Below, one piece after another: positions 16,980 to 26,903 of a stretch of DNA of 64,000 nucleotides; position 1 is the first letter of the stretch; every line of letters starts with the position of its first letter. Both the position numbers and the translations under genes were made by a program. The stretch comes from Endomychus coccineus (lineage: Eukaryota; Arthropoda; Insecta; Coleoptera; Endomychidae): contig OY294067.1 in NCBI GenBank assembly GCA_958510875.1, forward strand, positions 199,332,524 through 199,396,523, read 5' to 3'. Below the pieces are notes generated by a model. That model saw nothing but the letters and a program-made list of their open reading frames with translations, searched no databases and was not told the origin of the DNA.

Positions 16980-18027
16980 CTTTATAACTGTGATGAATTT
17001 GTCTTACACCTGGTTTTTGTTCAATTACCCCTGCCTCTATCAATTCTTCTATTATAGAGATTATCTCATTCTGATGATTATGGTTACCTGCATGCGAGGA
17101 TGCAACAAGAAGTCTCAGTCTATCCACAATTTCGTTAACGTCATCCCAATAAACATATTCGATAGGTTTCTCGTTATATTCAAGCATATCATTTTTGATA
17201 TATGCACTTCCAGTGTATGTTTTGGCTCTGGGTCTTCTCATGGAATTAATCAAAGGTTTCAGTACATTTTTGTATTTTACAATGTTTCTTATTCGATCAG
17301 CTGGATCGTTATTACGTCTATGGGCACTAGTCATTTCCATCATTTGACTGTAATTTTTCCCATCTTCCACAGTGTAAGTATCAGGTAGAACATCTCTGTA
17401 AAATATCAAATTATACAGTCCTGTGGTACCCTTGAACGAAGTACCCTTGATAATTATATTACTCTCACTATCAATTTCTATAGGTTGATTACCCATGAAC
17501 CATTTGTCTGAAGTTGAATTATATTGCAATCCCATTCTATCATCGTATTTCTTGACATCATCATCCAATAGGAATCCTTCCAAATAATAACGTGCTAATG
17601 TGGGGTATTGTTGCAGAAACTCCTCTGTAGCCTCTGCATTATCTTTCTTATGTTTTCTGAATTCTTCACGGATCTGATCGATAGTAGGTTCGAGGGTAAA
17701 CACATCCTCCTCAGTATTTTGGGGGTTATATACGAACTCTTCCCCTTCAGTTACAATATTTGGGATTGGTATGTTCTCCATTTGTGTTGCTGTAGAAACA
17801 ATACTTTTAGGTTTAACCAACGAATTTTGTTTGATTATTTCAGCATTTTTCGCAATTTCCTCCAGAGGTTTAGATACATTCCTGAACATATTATCTAGAA
17901 TCTCATCATTTTCAGCTTTACCCAATTTCACAGCCATATATTTTTTCCTCACAACGTTTGCTAACTCCCAAATTTTTTTCTTCAATTGTTGTTCTTCTTT
18001 AAGCGTGTTACTCACACCCACGTCCAT
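16963..18027 (-). CDS. Conserved Polinton protein (DUF8207-like)
   Basis: This 354-residue protein has a helical N terminus (EEQQLKKKIWELANVVRKKY) and an acidic middle. A C-terminal domain carries IIIKGTSFKGTTGLYNLIFYRDVLPDTY and YSQMMEMTSAHRRNNDPADR, then GSAYIKNDMLEYNEKPIEYVYWDDVNEIVDRLRLLVASSHAGN. The KGTxGLYxLIF...AHR pattern is one I remember from insect proteins labelled DUF8207 that accompany Polinton genes; this is from memory and unverified. Function is unknown. It lies between the ATPase and fibre-like genes and has its own TATA-like box (near 18053-18066). Its 3' end overlaps the next gene by 17 nt. Confidence 0.6.
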   Translation of the reverse strand: MDVGVSNTLKEEQQLKKKIWELANVVRKKYMAVKLGKAENDEILDNMFRNVSKPLEEIAKNAEIIKQNSLVKPKSIVSTATQMENIPIPNIVTEGEEFVYNPQNTEEDVFTLEPTIDQIREEFRKHKKDNAEATEEFLQQYPTLARYYLEGFLLDDDVKKYDDRMGLQYNSTSDKWFMGNQPIEIDSESNIIIKGTSFKGTTGLYNLIFYRDVLPDTYTVEDGKNYSQMMEMTSAHRRNNDPADRIRNIVKYKNVLKPLINSMRRPRAKTYTGSAYIKNDMLEYNEKPIEYVYWDDVNEIVDRLRLLVASSHAGNHNHQNEIISIIEELIEAGVIEQKPGVRQIHHSYKDGFNG

Positions 18028-18069
18028 GCTGAGCGGGTTGTCTATTTCAAATGAAAGTATATATACATG

Positions 18070-18795
18070 TTAGATGTATATATAACTATCAAAACCTTTG
18101 CGATAACGTCCTTTGTTCATATCACAGTCTTTGTTTATCATAAGGGATCCATATTTATCTTTCCAACATACGCTACATATCTCTTTGAATTTTTCGAGTG
18201 ACATGTCGGTACTTACATGATCGGTGAATATATGTTCCAAATTGAGCTCATCCTGTTTGAAAATAATCAAGCAATTGGCATTGTCGCGCAATCCATGTTT
18301 TGGACATTTAGCAAAAGACTGGCAAAGATAGAAACTATCAATTGAGTTGTGTCTCCCTCTTGAAAAATAAGCACGAATTTTCTCCTGTTTCTCAAACATC
18401 ACGTCATCGAATATTATGATTGAATTAGGCCTCGCTTCTGTGAGGTCTATGACCTCATCACTTTCGGTACAAGGAAAATATCCAAGCCCCTCAATTTTCT
18501 TCAATGTCTCCTTTAGTAACTGGTATTTTGGTTGGTGTAAAGACTTTGAATATATGTACACGTTTTCAAATTTCAGACCGTTTGCATCTAACAATAGAGA
18601 TAACATCACATTTGTTTTCCCACAATTACTTGGACCACAGATTATTGTTCGTAGAGTATTAGGCAGCAAAGAGCTGTGACGTTGTGGTTGTTCAACATTC
18701 TCATTGCTTGACCCTAAGTTCATAATACTCAACGAGTCTTTTTGCTTAACAATCTTCATCATGCCTGAAGGCGAATCGAAATCATACTGGAACAT
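18070..18795 (-). CDS. ATPase: Genome-packaging ATPase (FtsK/HerA, A32-like)
   Basis: This 241-residue NTPase would pump the element's DNA into capsids. The Walker A is GPSNCGKT (about residues 54-61), followed by NVMLSLL. The Walker B is SIIIFDDV (about residues 123-130), with MFEKQEKIRAYFSRGRHNSID after it. A conserved-looking sensor segment is YLCQSFAKCPKHGLRDNAN, and the LNLEHIFTDHVSTDMSLEKF end is typical of Polinton and virophage-type packaging ATPases. The frame is intact. A TATATAAA box on the minus strand lies about 20-25 nt upstream of the ATG at 18795. An E-box-rich tandem array lies beyond it, toward the right TIR. Confidence 0.85.
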   Translation of the reverse strand: MFQYDFDSPSGMMKIVKQKDSLSIMNLGSSNENVEQPQRHSSLLPNTLRTIICGPSNCGKTNVMLSLLLDANGLKFENVYIYSKSLHQPKYQLLKETLKKIEGLGYFPCTESDEVIDLTEARPNSIIIFDDVMFEKQEKIRAYFSRGRHNSIDSFYLCQSFAKCPKHGLRDNANCLIIFKQDELNLEHIFTDHVSTDMSLEKFKEICSVCWKDKYGSLMINKDCDMNKGRYRKGFDSYIYI

Positions 18796-18909
18796 ATGTT
18801 AATAAGCATTTGTTTATATACTAGATGATGATGTTATATTGTGTATGTCTGATCACGCGGTTAGGTGCTTCTACGGTTCTGTCAAAATCAGGTATCAAAT
18901 ACATGTTAA

Positions 18910-19200
18910 ATAGGTACGAATGCTGGAACACGTGTCTGAATGTTGAAACAAGTGTCTGAATGTTGAAACACGTGTCTGAAACACGTGTCTGAATGCTGAA
19001 ACACGTGTCTGAATGTTGAAACACGTGTCTGAAACACGTGTCTGAATGTTGAAACACGTGTCTGAATGTTGAAACACGTGTCTGAATGTTGAAACACGTG
19101 TCTGAATGTTGAAACACGTGTCTGAATGTTGAAACACGTGTCTGAATGTTGAAACACGTGTCTGAATGTTGAAACACTTGTCTGAATGTTAAAGCATGTG
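18910..19200. repeat. 20-bp tandem array with CACGTG, upstream of ATPase gene
   Basis: About 14 units of gttgaaacacgtgtctgaat are present, some shortened to 13 bp (gaaacacgtgtct). Each carries the palindrome ACACGTGT. The array lies between the ATPase promoter and the right TIR. ORFs of 80-139 codons through it are products of the repeat period and are not genes. Confidence 0.9.
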
Positions 19201-19275
19201 TTGAATCATGCGAAAAAACATGTGTATGAATGTAATACAATCATTATGATTATTAACATTTTATTCCTCATTAGC

Positions 19276-20611
19276 CCATCATAGTTCGTGAACGATGATG
19301 ACGTCATCATCGTTCGTGAACTATGGTCGCCGGATTGAATCAGTTACTGTCATCGGTTCGAAGCAGTGACGTCATCATCGTTCGTAAACTATGGTCGCCG
19401 GATTGAAACAATGACAAAGCAGTCTTTGTCACGTGGTGGTGACACCTACACGAAGCAGCCTGTACCTTCGGTCCGCCATGACATCTGTCACGTGACACCT
19501 ACACGAAGCAGCCTGTACCTTTAGCTCACCATGACAGCTGTCACGTGTTGGTGACACCTACACGAAGCAACCTGTACCTTTGGTTCACCATGACAGCTGT
19601 CATGTGGTAGCGACATCTCCATGAAGCAGCCTGTACCTTTAGCTCACCATGACAGCTGTCACGTGGTGGTGACACCTACACGAAGCAACCTGTACCGTTG
19701 GTCCGCCATGACAGCTGTCATGTGGTGGCGACATCTCCATGAAGCAGCCTGTACCCAAGGGTCGCCATGACAGCTGTCACGTGGTGGCGACATCTCCACG
19801 AAGCATTCTGTACCTTCGATGACAGCTGTCACGTGGTGGTGACATCTCCATGAAGCAGCCTGTACCTTTGAACCAAAGGTACAGATTGCTTCCTAGAGGT
19901 GGCGGAGCCCCCTCCACGAAGCAGTCTGTACCTTGGGTTCGCCATGACAGCTGTACCTTATGGTCGCCATGACAGCTGGACCTTATGGTAGCCATGACAG
20001 CTGTACCTCATGCTCGCCATGACAGCTGGACCTTATGGTCACCATGACAGCTGGACCTTATGGTCACCATGACAGCTGTCACTTGGTGGTGACACCTACA
20101 CGAAGCAACCTGTACCTTATGATTGCCATGACAGCTGGTCCTTATGGTCGCCATGACAGCTGGTCCTTATGGTCGCCATGACAGCTGGTCCTTATGGCCG
20201 CCATGACAGCTGGTCCTTATGGACGCCATGACAGCTGGTCCTTATGGTCGACATGACAGCTGGTCCTTATGGACGCCATGACAGCTGGTCCTTATGGTCG
20301 CCATGACAGCTGGTCCTTATGGTCGCCATGACAGCTGGTCCTTATGGTCGTCATGACAGCTGTACCTTATGGTCGCCATGACAGTTGGACCTTAGGGCCG
20401 CCATGCTGTCATGTGTTAGTCACGTGACTCTGTACATGTGACACACTTTTTGAACACACCCTGTATACTCTTTACAAATAAAATAAAATCCTTATCACCT
20501 ACATCCTTTCAAAACTGATAAGGACGGGCTCATGCACAGGATGCACATCGACAGCTAGACCGGATGTGGAGACCGGATATCCTGGTGCCGTGGTAGCGGA
20601 GTTCATCTACT
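19276..20611. repeat. Polinton right terminal inverted repeat
   Basis: This is the inverted partner of 8445-9780, ending ...GGTAGCGGAGTTCATCTACT. It contains the mirrored 59-bp (19420-19945) and 25-bp (20120-20400) arrays and the 44-bp near-palindrome at 19281-19324. Confidence 0.92.
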
Positions 20612-20710
20612 ACAATGGCTATTAATGATGCTGTTACGCAGGGCTCTCTCTTGGCACCAAGTTTGTTTCTGCACGATATCAAAGATCTGTTGCTGTTCAG
20701 AAATGCTTAT
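20612..20710 (+). pseudogene. Non-LTR RT relic, 3' part beyond the Polinton
   Basis: The first six bases (acaatg) are the right copy of the Polinton target duplication. MAINDAVTQGSLLAPSLFLHDIKDLL then continues the RT interrupted at 8438. The QGSLLAPSLF block is the conserved one that follows a VDG block in non-LTR RTs. Recognisable RT sequence fades soon after, although the ORF runs to 20848. Confidence 0.8.
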
Positions 20711-22134
20711 TACGAATATATCCGCGAAATCTCGAAAAACATTCTTTACTCGATTGTAGTTCTTCCTTCAAACCATATACGAATTATAGTGAGGGAAGTA
20801 ATAATGAACTCGAATAGATTCGATAAGTGCACGCATATTCATGAGTGAGTGGGAAGAAGTTCATGATTTTTGTTTGACCTACAAATTTGTCAGTTCTCAC
20901 CTGACGGCTATAAGATAAACTTGATTAACAGAAACATTATGTAGGTAATCCCAAAATATTCGTCATGAAATTCTGAACCAAGGATTGAGTCAGAATTGAT
21001 TTTATCATCGTTGAGTTCATGACAGAAATTTATATAATTGCTCCATATGGTATCAATTCCCCATCGACCACTTTGAGAATGTATTCAAAATAACATAATA
21101 AAGTGATTATCAACAAACTGATTCCAATTGAGAGTTGGGTTGAAATGATCAAATCATACGAATATTGTTGAAGATTAGGCTAACATTTCTAATTAATGCA
21201 ACATTTAATAAGATGATGGAAACAAACCGGAAAATTTATTAGTAATACCTGATTCGATACCGACAAAAAATTTAACGAACCCTACATGATCAGTTAATCC
21301 ATGACATTATAACCGTGCAGAACCTGTTTGTGCAGTCAACAATGAGCTTGTGAAGAAAGCAAATTGAAGTTTGCGAAACCGAACGCACTACGAATTATTG
21401 ACTTCCTATGGAATTATCGGAGAGAGTAGCGTCCGGTCAAAGAGCTATTAATTATCTATCTTGGTAATATAGGCGGAGGGTCATTGCGTTCCATAAGTAA
21501 CTAAAACGCTGGAACTGAAACAAAACTATGTAGAGATTAGAATGGTAAATTAGTAGTGATAATGCCACTCGAGCAAAGTTTACCTATCATTTTGATTTGG
21601 CGTCACTAATTGCCACTTACTATGAGCGTGTTTTTAAGTGAACATTAATATTCTTCACCTGTGAATAAGCAGATAAGTCAGGAAATTCACAAGAATGAGA
21701 TATTCACCTATTTCATTGTGCACTGCAAATGTTAGTTTTCTACTTTAGTTCTCTCTAGTAATTTGATAATAATATGTTGAGTTTGTGCATGCAAAAGCTT
21801 GATTTCAAAATTTCTGTTTTCGCTTGATTATTGTAATATCATAAATTCACTCATTCTGGCATTGTGCTAAGAGAGTGCATAGAAACTTGAGTCCGTTGCA
21901 AAGAATAATACCTTCTAAATTATATTATTCTTATTATTGGACAACTGCTTACTCAAATAACTGTTTCAAATATGACGGTCTATTTCGGTCTAATGAAAGA
22001 CCGAAATAGACATTCCAAAGTGGCTTTTTTCTTAAGCTGTTCATACTATTACAGCCTAATCACATTCAGTAATCGAATTATATTGCAGTAGGTATCTATA
22101 ATCTTATATAATTGTGAAAGTAGGTAATATTTTC
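20711..22134. other. AT-rich DNA, no gene recognised
   Basis: No coding region, repeat family or RNA gene could be supported in this stretch. Confidence 0.4.
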
Positions 22135-22377
22135 CTAACCTTTGTAGACCTGTAAGAAGCCCACGTAGAAAATAATCAGTTTCCGGCGCAAACCGATCCA
22201 CATATTATAAAGCAGAGAGAACGTTCCGTCTCGAAGATCATTACTACGAATTTTAGTGGAATACCTGCCATTGTATACGGAATACAGGTAACCAAAATCC
22301 GCCTCCGGACCACGAGAAGAGGATGCATGCATCGTGCGAATGGGAAATTTTTGATAAAGACTCATATAAAACGACAT
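22135..22377 (-). CDS. Unrecognised ORF, possible first exon
   Basis: This 80-codon frame starts MSFYMSLYQKFPIRTM and holds SRGPEADFGYLYSVYNGRY and NMWIGLRRKLIIFYVGFLQ. Local composition is less AT-rich than the flanks. Possible splice donors (ttacag|gtctac, acaaag|gttagg) lie at its end, so it might be a first coding exon of a host gene. I recognise no family, and no downstream exon was found. Confidence 0.25.
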   Translation of the reverse strand: MSFYMSLYQKFPIRTMHASSSRGPEADFGYLYSVYNGRYSTKIRSNDLRDGTFSLLYNMWIGLRRKLIIFYVGFLQVYKG

Positions 22378-23229
22378 TTCTGCTCAAATGGAGCTGCGAA
22401 TAATCTGGACCACCGATTCTGGGGTAGTGGAAACATGAGTATTATTCACGACCTACCACTGAATGAACCAAAGGTATTGTGTGACGGAATTATGCTATGA
22501 ACAGGATGGTGTCATAGCGCACGATGAGATAATGTTTATTTTGAGGAGGATGTTACTTGGCCGAATCATGTCTGAAAACGGCGATATAGCTTATCCGCCA
22601 AGGTCCCTCTATTCAACATTCCACCTCTCCTTTTTATGAAGCTATCCTGAAGGTCGGGGTTTTGTTGATGAACCTAAAAAGAAGAATACCACTCAGAATA
22701 GAAAAAGTCTGCTCTGAGACGAGTTTGTCATGCAACAGTTCTAGGGGTGCTCATTTCGATATTATTTCTAGTATAATGTAACATTACAATTTCCCAAGGT
22801 TGATTATAGATATTTGATATTGACAATGTTTTTGAACAAATCTAAATTTTATGGAAATCAGGAATTCAATTTTGAGCCACCTTGCTTGAATTGACTACAC
22901 ATTCAAATGTTATGACATCATCAGGAAAAAATATAACATACTGTTGAAAATACGATTTGTAGTATAAATTGATATCATCGTTCAATTTCAGTTTTAATTG
23001 CAAATATGAATTATATATTAGTGAAATTTAAAAACATCTTTCGGGTGATTTCCATGAAATTGACCAACTATCACTGTCCTGTGTAATATTACTGTAGAAC
23101 TCCACAAGACTTCATTGAAATTAGTTTGCAATAGCTGGAGGAAGTTTAATGAAGATCAATTATAATGTTATATCATGTACATAATTTTGGTAATAAATTA
23201 TGTATTTTTACTATGTTTATAACACTTAT
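22378..23229. other. AT-rich DNA, no gene recognised
   Basis: Nothing beyond chance ORFs was seen here. Confidence 0.4.
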
Positions 23230-24190
23230 ATCATAGAACACTATTGTGATTATAGTTTCGACAACTAACGTGTCATCGTCAGAACGATGCAAAAAGTATG
23301 AATGAACATGGGATGTTATGTTTATGTACCTGTAGTCAAAATAAGATCAAATCGACAAATGCGAGTGCAGTTAGAGTAAGGGAAAATACAAGAACGGAAT
23401 TAAATACGTGCATTCAGTTATTGGTAAGAAACTATAATCAATTCCCATCTAGCTGAAAACACATTCAATTCTGGTTCAGTCGAATAATGAGGTTTTAGTT
23501 AAATCCTCCTTCAAGGGTACATCCAGAAAACTATATCATCCCAACATTAATTTATTTTTTCAATCATAGAAAGATGGCAAATTAAACTTTTAAGACCTCA
23601 ACTTGCTGTTTCTCCAAAAAATGTTGAAGGAGAATTTGAATATAATTAAGGTTGAGCCATCAACAATCGACTTCAACCTGATATTGTATCCAAATTGATC
23701 AATGGAAAAATCCCTTTACAAAAAATTATAGTTCATCATTAAAACTTGTTCCCCTACTTATTTCTATTCTATTAGTTGGAAAACTGGCGGAAATTTTGAT
23801 AAAACATATTCTAAATTTTGGAATCAAACCTCAATACAAATTATTCCATAGTTTGATTTATGCTAAAGATAAAACAAATAAGTTCAATAAGCCTGGCGTT
23901 TATGAATTGAAATGTTCAGAATGTTATAATCATCAGATAGAGAGATCGAGTCTTGATATATGAATAGGATACAAGTACCAGTCACATCTTTTAACTTTAA
24001 TGAAACATGTTCTGCTTTCTCTAGCCATATTTCCCAAAAATCCCGAAATTCGGAGCTAATGTACAGCATTTTCGTAGAGAAAGGTTCACAATAAAATACA
24101 CTAGAGGGAATAGAAATATATAAAGGTATTGAAAATGATGGGAATAATATTTTAAATGATCAATTAGATTTGTGTTCCGTCTGCATTTCG
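23230..24190 (+). pseudogene. Penelope-like element relic (GIY-YIG end)
   Basis: Broken frames read LLEILIKHILNFGIKPQYKLFHSLIYAKDKTNKFNK-like sequence, then KPGVYELKCSECYN at about 23893-23935. That is the start of a GIY-YIG domain in Penelope elements. Further on are a RHISQKSRNSELMYSIFVEKG-like block and GIEIYKGIEND, which fit the domain end. Stops and frameshifts are frequent. A hammerhead-like core lies on the opposite strand at about 23240-23295. The boundaries are approximate. Confidence 0.55.
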
Positions 24191-24412
24191 ATGACTTGAG
24201 AACGTGATATTTTCTGGCTTACCTGCAACAATTTGTCATATCCCCGCATAATGATTCTCTCAATTACCAATTCCAAGTATTCAATTTCGATCTTGTATTC
24301 CCTCGTTAGTGTTCCAAGCCATAGCCTCTAAGTAGAAGTGTTTTCCTACAACCTACAAACGTATCAATTCGTGCATGGAACTAGCGCAGAAAATTACATA
24401 TTTTCCATTATA

Positions 24413-24467
<55 letters not shown>

Positions 24468-24723
24468 ATGTTTTCTTGGTATATTGGTTCGTATATATAC
24501 TGATAATGGAATAAAAATTCTGTTTTGACGTTTCGACAACGTTTATTGCCTTTATCAAAATATATATATATATATATATATATTTGTATGTTTTCTTGGT
24601 ATATTGGTTCGTATATATACTGATAATGAAATAAAAATTTTTATTTCATTATCAGTATATATACGAACCAATATACCAAGAAAACATACAAATATTACAA
24701 ATGGTTCAAGAATATCAACAAAA

Positions 24724-24780
<57 letters not shown>
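24413..24780. repeat. (TA)n microsatellites with inverted PLE-2 end fragments
   Basis: (TA)n runs at about 24417-24463, 24562-24584 and 24727-24780 separate fragments that match the outer ends of the PLE-2 palindrome at 48.8 and 52.5 kb. These include cttggtatattggttcgtat, ctgataatgaaataaaaat and gacgtttcgacaacg. Two of the fragments face each other at about 24645. Confidence 0.8.
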
Positions 24781-24786
<6 letters not shown>

Positions 24787-25735
24787 AAATTTTTGGAAAC
24801 AACTAAAAGATGTTTTCCTTGAGGTTGCAGTCAATGGGAACGGCCAATATAAAGAGAAACTCTTTGTTAAATTGTCGAGCTTTCGAAATAATTTATTTTC
24901 ATTTTCAAGACATCTGAAAAACAAGGTCTAATTGTAAAACAAACGTCACTTGTAAATAGTGAAAACGACTTACTAACTTGAGGTTGCTGGCATAAAACTA
25001 ACAGCGCACAAAATCATCAATATCTTATAAAACAACATACAAACATATTAAAAGTGATTTAAAAATTCCAGTAACATTAAAGATAAACATTCCTGTCTGC
25101 CAATGGAAACAATGAAAACTGACAGAAGGAAAGTCATAAATCAATTGACAAGTCTATTCAGCCAATTGGAGAAGACCACTTGTTAGATACCAAGGTCTCA
25201 CACTTGATTTACGGCGGTAGATTTGAAACTAGAACAGGGTCGCCTTCGCCCTTTTTGTCGAAATTAAGTAAATAATTGTATATCACACTTAAATTTGCAA
25301 TATCAGAACGTTTGTTCATACAATTCGGTTGATTCTTAATAAAAACCATTTCGAGGAAATTTCTTTTAGAACAATTATTTTCCTTAGCCAAAATAGTTGG
25401 ATTATTGAAATTGCCAAAATGTTTGAAATCTATAGTGTGCTCTGCAAGTGCACAACTATTTTTTATTAACTACAATCACTTTTATGTGAAGTAATGCGTC
25501 CTGATAAATTTCTCCCGGTTTGTCCTATGTAGACCTTTTCGCAATTCAAACAAGGAATACTGTAAATTACATTAGAACACTCTAGTGTTGTTAGAGGAAC
25601 CTTAGTTTTTGTGAAGAGGCTTGACACTGTTTTTAAATTTTTTTTAGCAATCCGAAGATTTTCTAATTTGAAAATGTTGGTAAGCTTTGGTGTGAGATCT
25701 TCAATGTAAGGTAGAGTCCTGTACAAAAAAGTAAT
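24781..25735 (-). repeat. Inverted copy of the PLE-1 3' end
   Basis: This is the reverse complement of PLE-1 from the TFLYRTLPYIEDL codons (near 28970) to about 29900. It contains a GIY-YIG endonuclease fragment in two short frames on the minus strand (25209-25391 and 25466-25756). It abuts the direct copy at about 25740. Confidence 0.85.
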
Positions 25736-25740
25736 TGTGA

Positions 25741-26903
25741 GTGATTCATTTATCACATCCTACATACCGGTTGGAATGTATGAAGGAATTAAGAGCCATT
25801 TTGAAAGAAAATTCATATCCATTAAAATTAATTAATAAATTTTTGTTCAATTCTGATCAAAAACAAAATTTAAACAATAATCAAGTCCCAACTAATATTA
25901 CTCCAAATGTAAACAATAATGTTACAAACAATACTAACGAAGAATTGCCACCTCAACAAATTACTTTTTTGTACAGGACTCTACCTTACATTGAAGATCT
26001 CCCACCAAAGCTTACCAACATTTTCAAATTAGAAAATCTTCGGATTGCTAAAAAAAATTCAAAAACAGTGTCAAGCCTCTTCACAAAAACTAAGGTTCCT
26101 CTAACAACACTAGAGTGTTCTAATGTAATTTACAGTATTCCTTGTTTGAATTGCGAAAAGGTCTACATAGGACAAACCGGGAGAAATTTATCAGGACGCA
26201 TTACTTCACATAAAAGTGATTGTAAGTTAAAAAAAAATAGTTGTGCACTTGCAGAGCACACTATAGATTTCAAACATTTTGGCAATTTCAATAATCCAAC
26301 TATTTTGGCTAGGGAAAATAACTGTTCTAAAAGAAATTTCCTCGAAATGGTTTTTATTAAGAATCAACTGAATTGTATGAACAAAAGTTCTGATATTGCA
26401 AATTTAAGTGTGATATACAATTATTTACTTAATTTCGACAAAAAGGGCGAAGGCGACCCTGTTCTAGTTTCAAATCTACCGCCGTAAATCAAGTGTGAGA
26501 CCTTGGTATCTAACAAGTGGTCTTCTCCAATTGGCTGAATAGACTTGTCAATTGATTTATGACTTTCCTTCTGTCAGTTTTCATTGTTTCCAATGGCAGA
26601 CAGGAATGTTTATCTTTAATGTTACTGGAATTTTTAAATCACTTTTAATATGTTTGTATGTTGTTTTATAAGATATTGATGATTTTGTGCGCTGTTAGTT
26701 TTATGCCAGCAACCTCAAGTTAGTAAGTCGTTTTCACTATTTACAAGTGACGTTTGTTTTACAATTAGACCTTGTTTTTCAGATGTCTTGAAAATGAAAA
26801 TAAATTATTTCGAAAGCTCGACAATTTAACAAAGAGTTTCTCTTTATATTGGCCGTTCCCATTGACTGCAACCTCAAGGAGAACATCTTTTAGTTGTTTC
26901 CAA
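25741..26903 (+). repeat. Direct copy of the PLE-1 3' end (pLTR-like)
   Basis: It is nearly identical to about 28741-29905 and includes a 248-codon frame (25741-26487) with the GIY-YIG domain (CEKVYIGQTGRNLSGRI) and the whole 3' untranslated part. Penelope elements often carry such head-to-tail partial copies ahead of the full copy. Confidence 0.85.

Larger units (their letters stand above)
8445..20611. mobile_element. Polinton/Maverick-class virus-like transposon lacking PolB
   Basis: This 12,167-bp element has terminal AG...CT ends, 6-bp target duplications and inverted repeats of about 1.34 kb. It encodes the virion set: packaging ATPase, major and minor capsid proteins, PLA2-type minor protein and adenain-like protease. 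It also has a retroviral-type integrase, a fibre-like protein, a DUF8207-like protein, an MSV199-type protein and a membrane glycoprotein. Canonical Polintons are about 15-20 kb and carry a protein-primed DNA polymerase B. None is present here, and no ORF exceeds 400 codons. The TIRs differ by roughly 2-4% in stretches compared by eye. Damage in the integrase, the protease (catalytic Asp lost) and the MSV199 gene means this copy probably depends on helpers. It is inserted in a LINE relic. Confidence 0.93.

Noticed and set aside
16900..17388. 162-codon plus-strand ORF and others at 17608-18073
   Set aside because: They are antisense shadows of the DUF8207-like gene.
18821..19240. ORFs of 139, 83 and 80 codons with FRHVFQHSDTCF repeats
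   Set aside because: They are the 20-bp CACGTG array read in three frames; the period and interruptions explain them.
8445..20611. Adenovirus or parvovirus integration
   Set aside because: PLA2 and adenain-like proteins occur, but integrase, 6-bp duplications, AG/CT ends and long TIRs identify a Polinton/Maverick element.
24604..24924. ORFs with IYIYIY runs (also 52450-52783)
   Set aside because: They are translations of (TA)n microsatellite.
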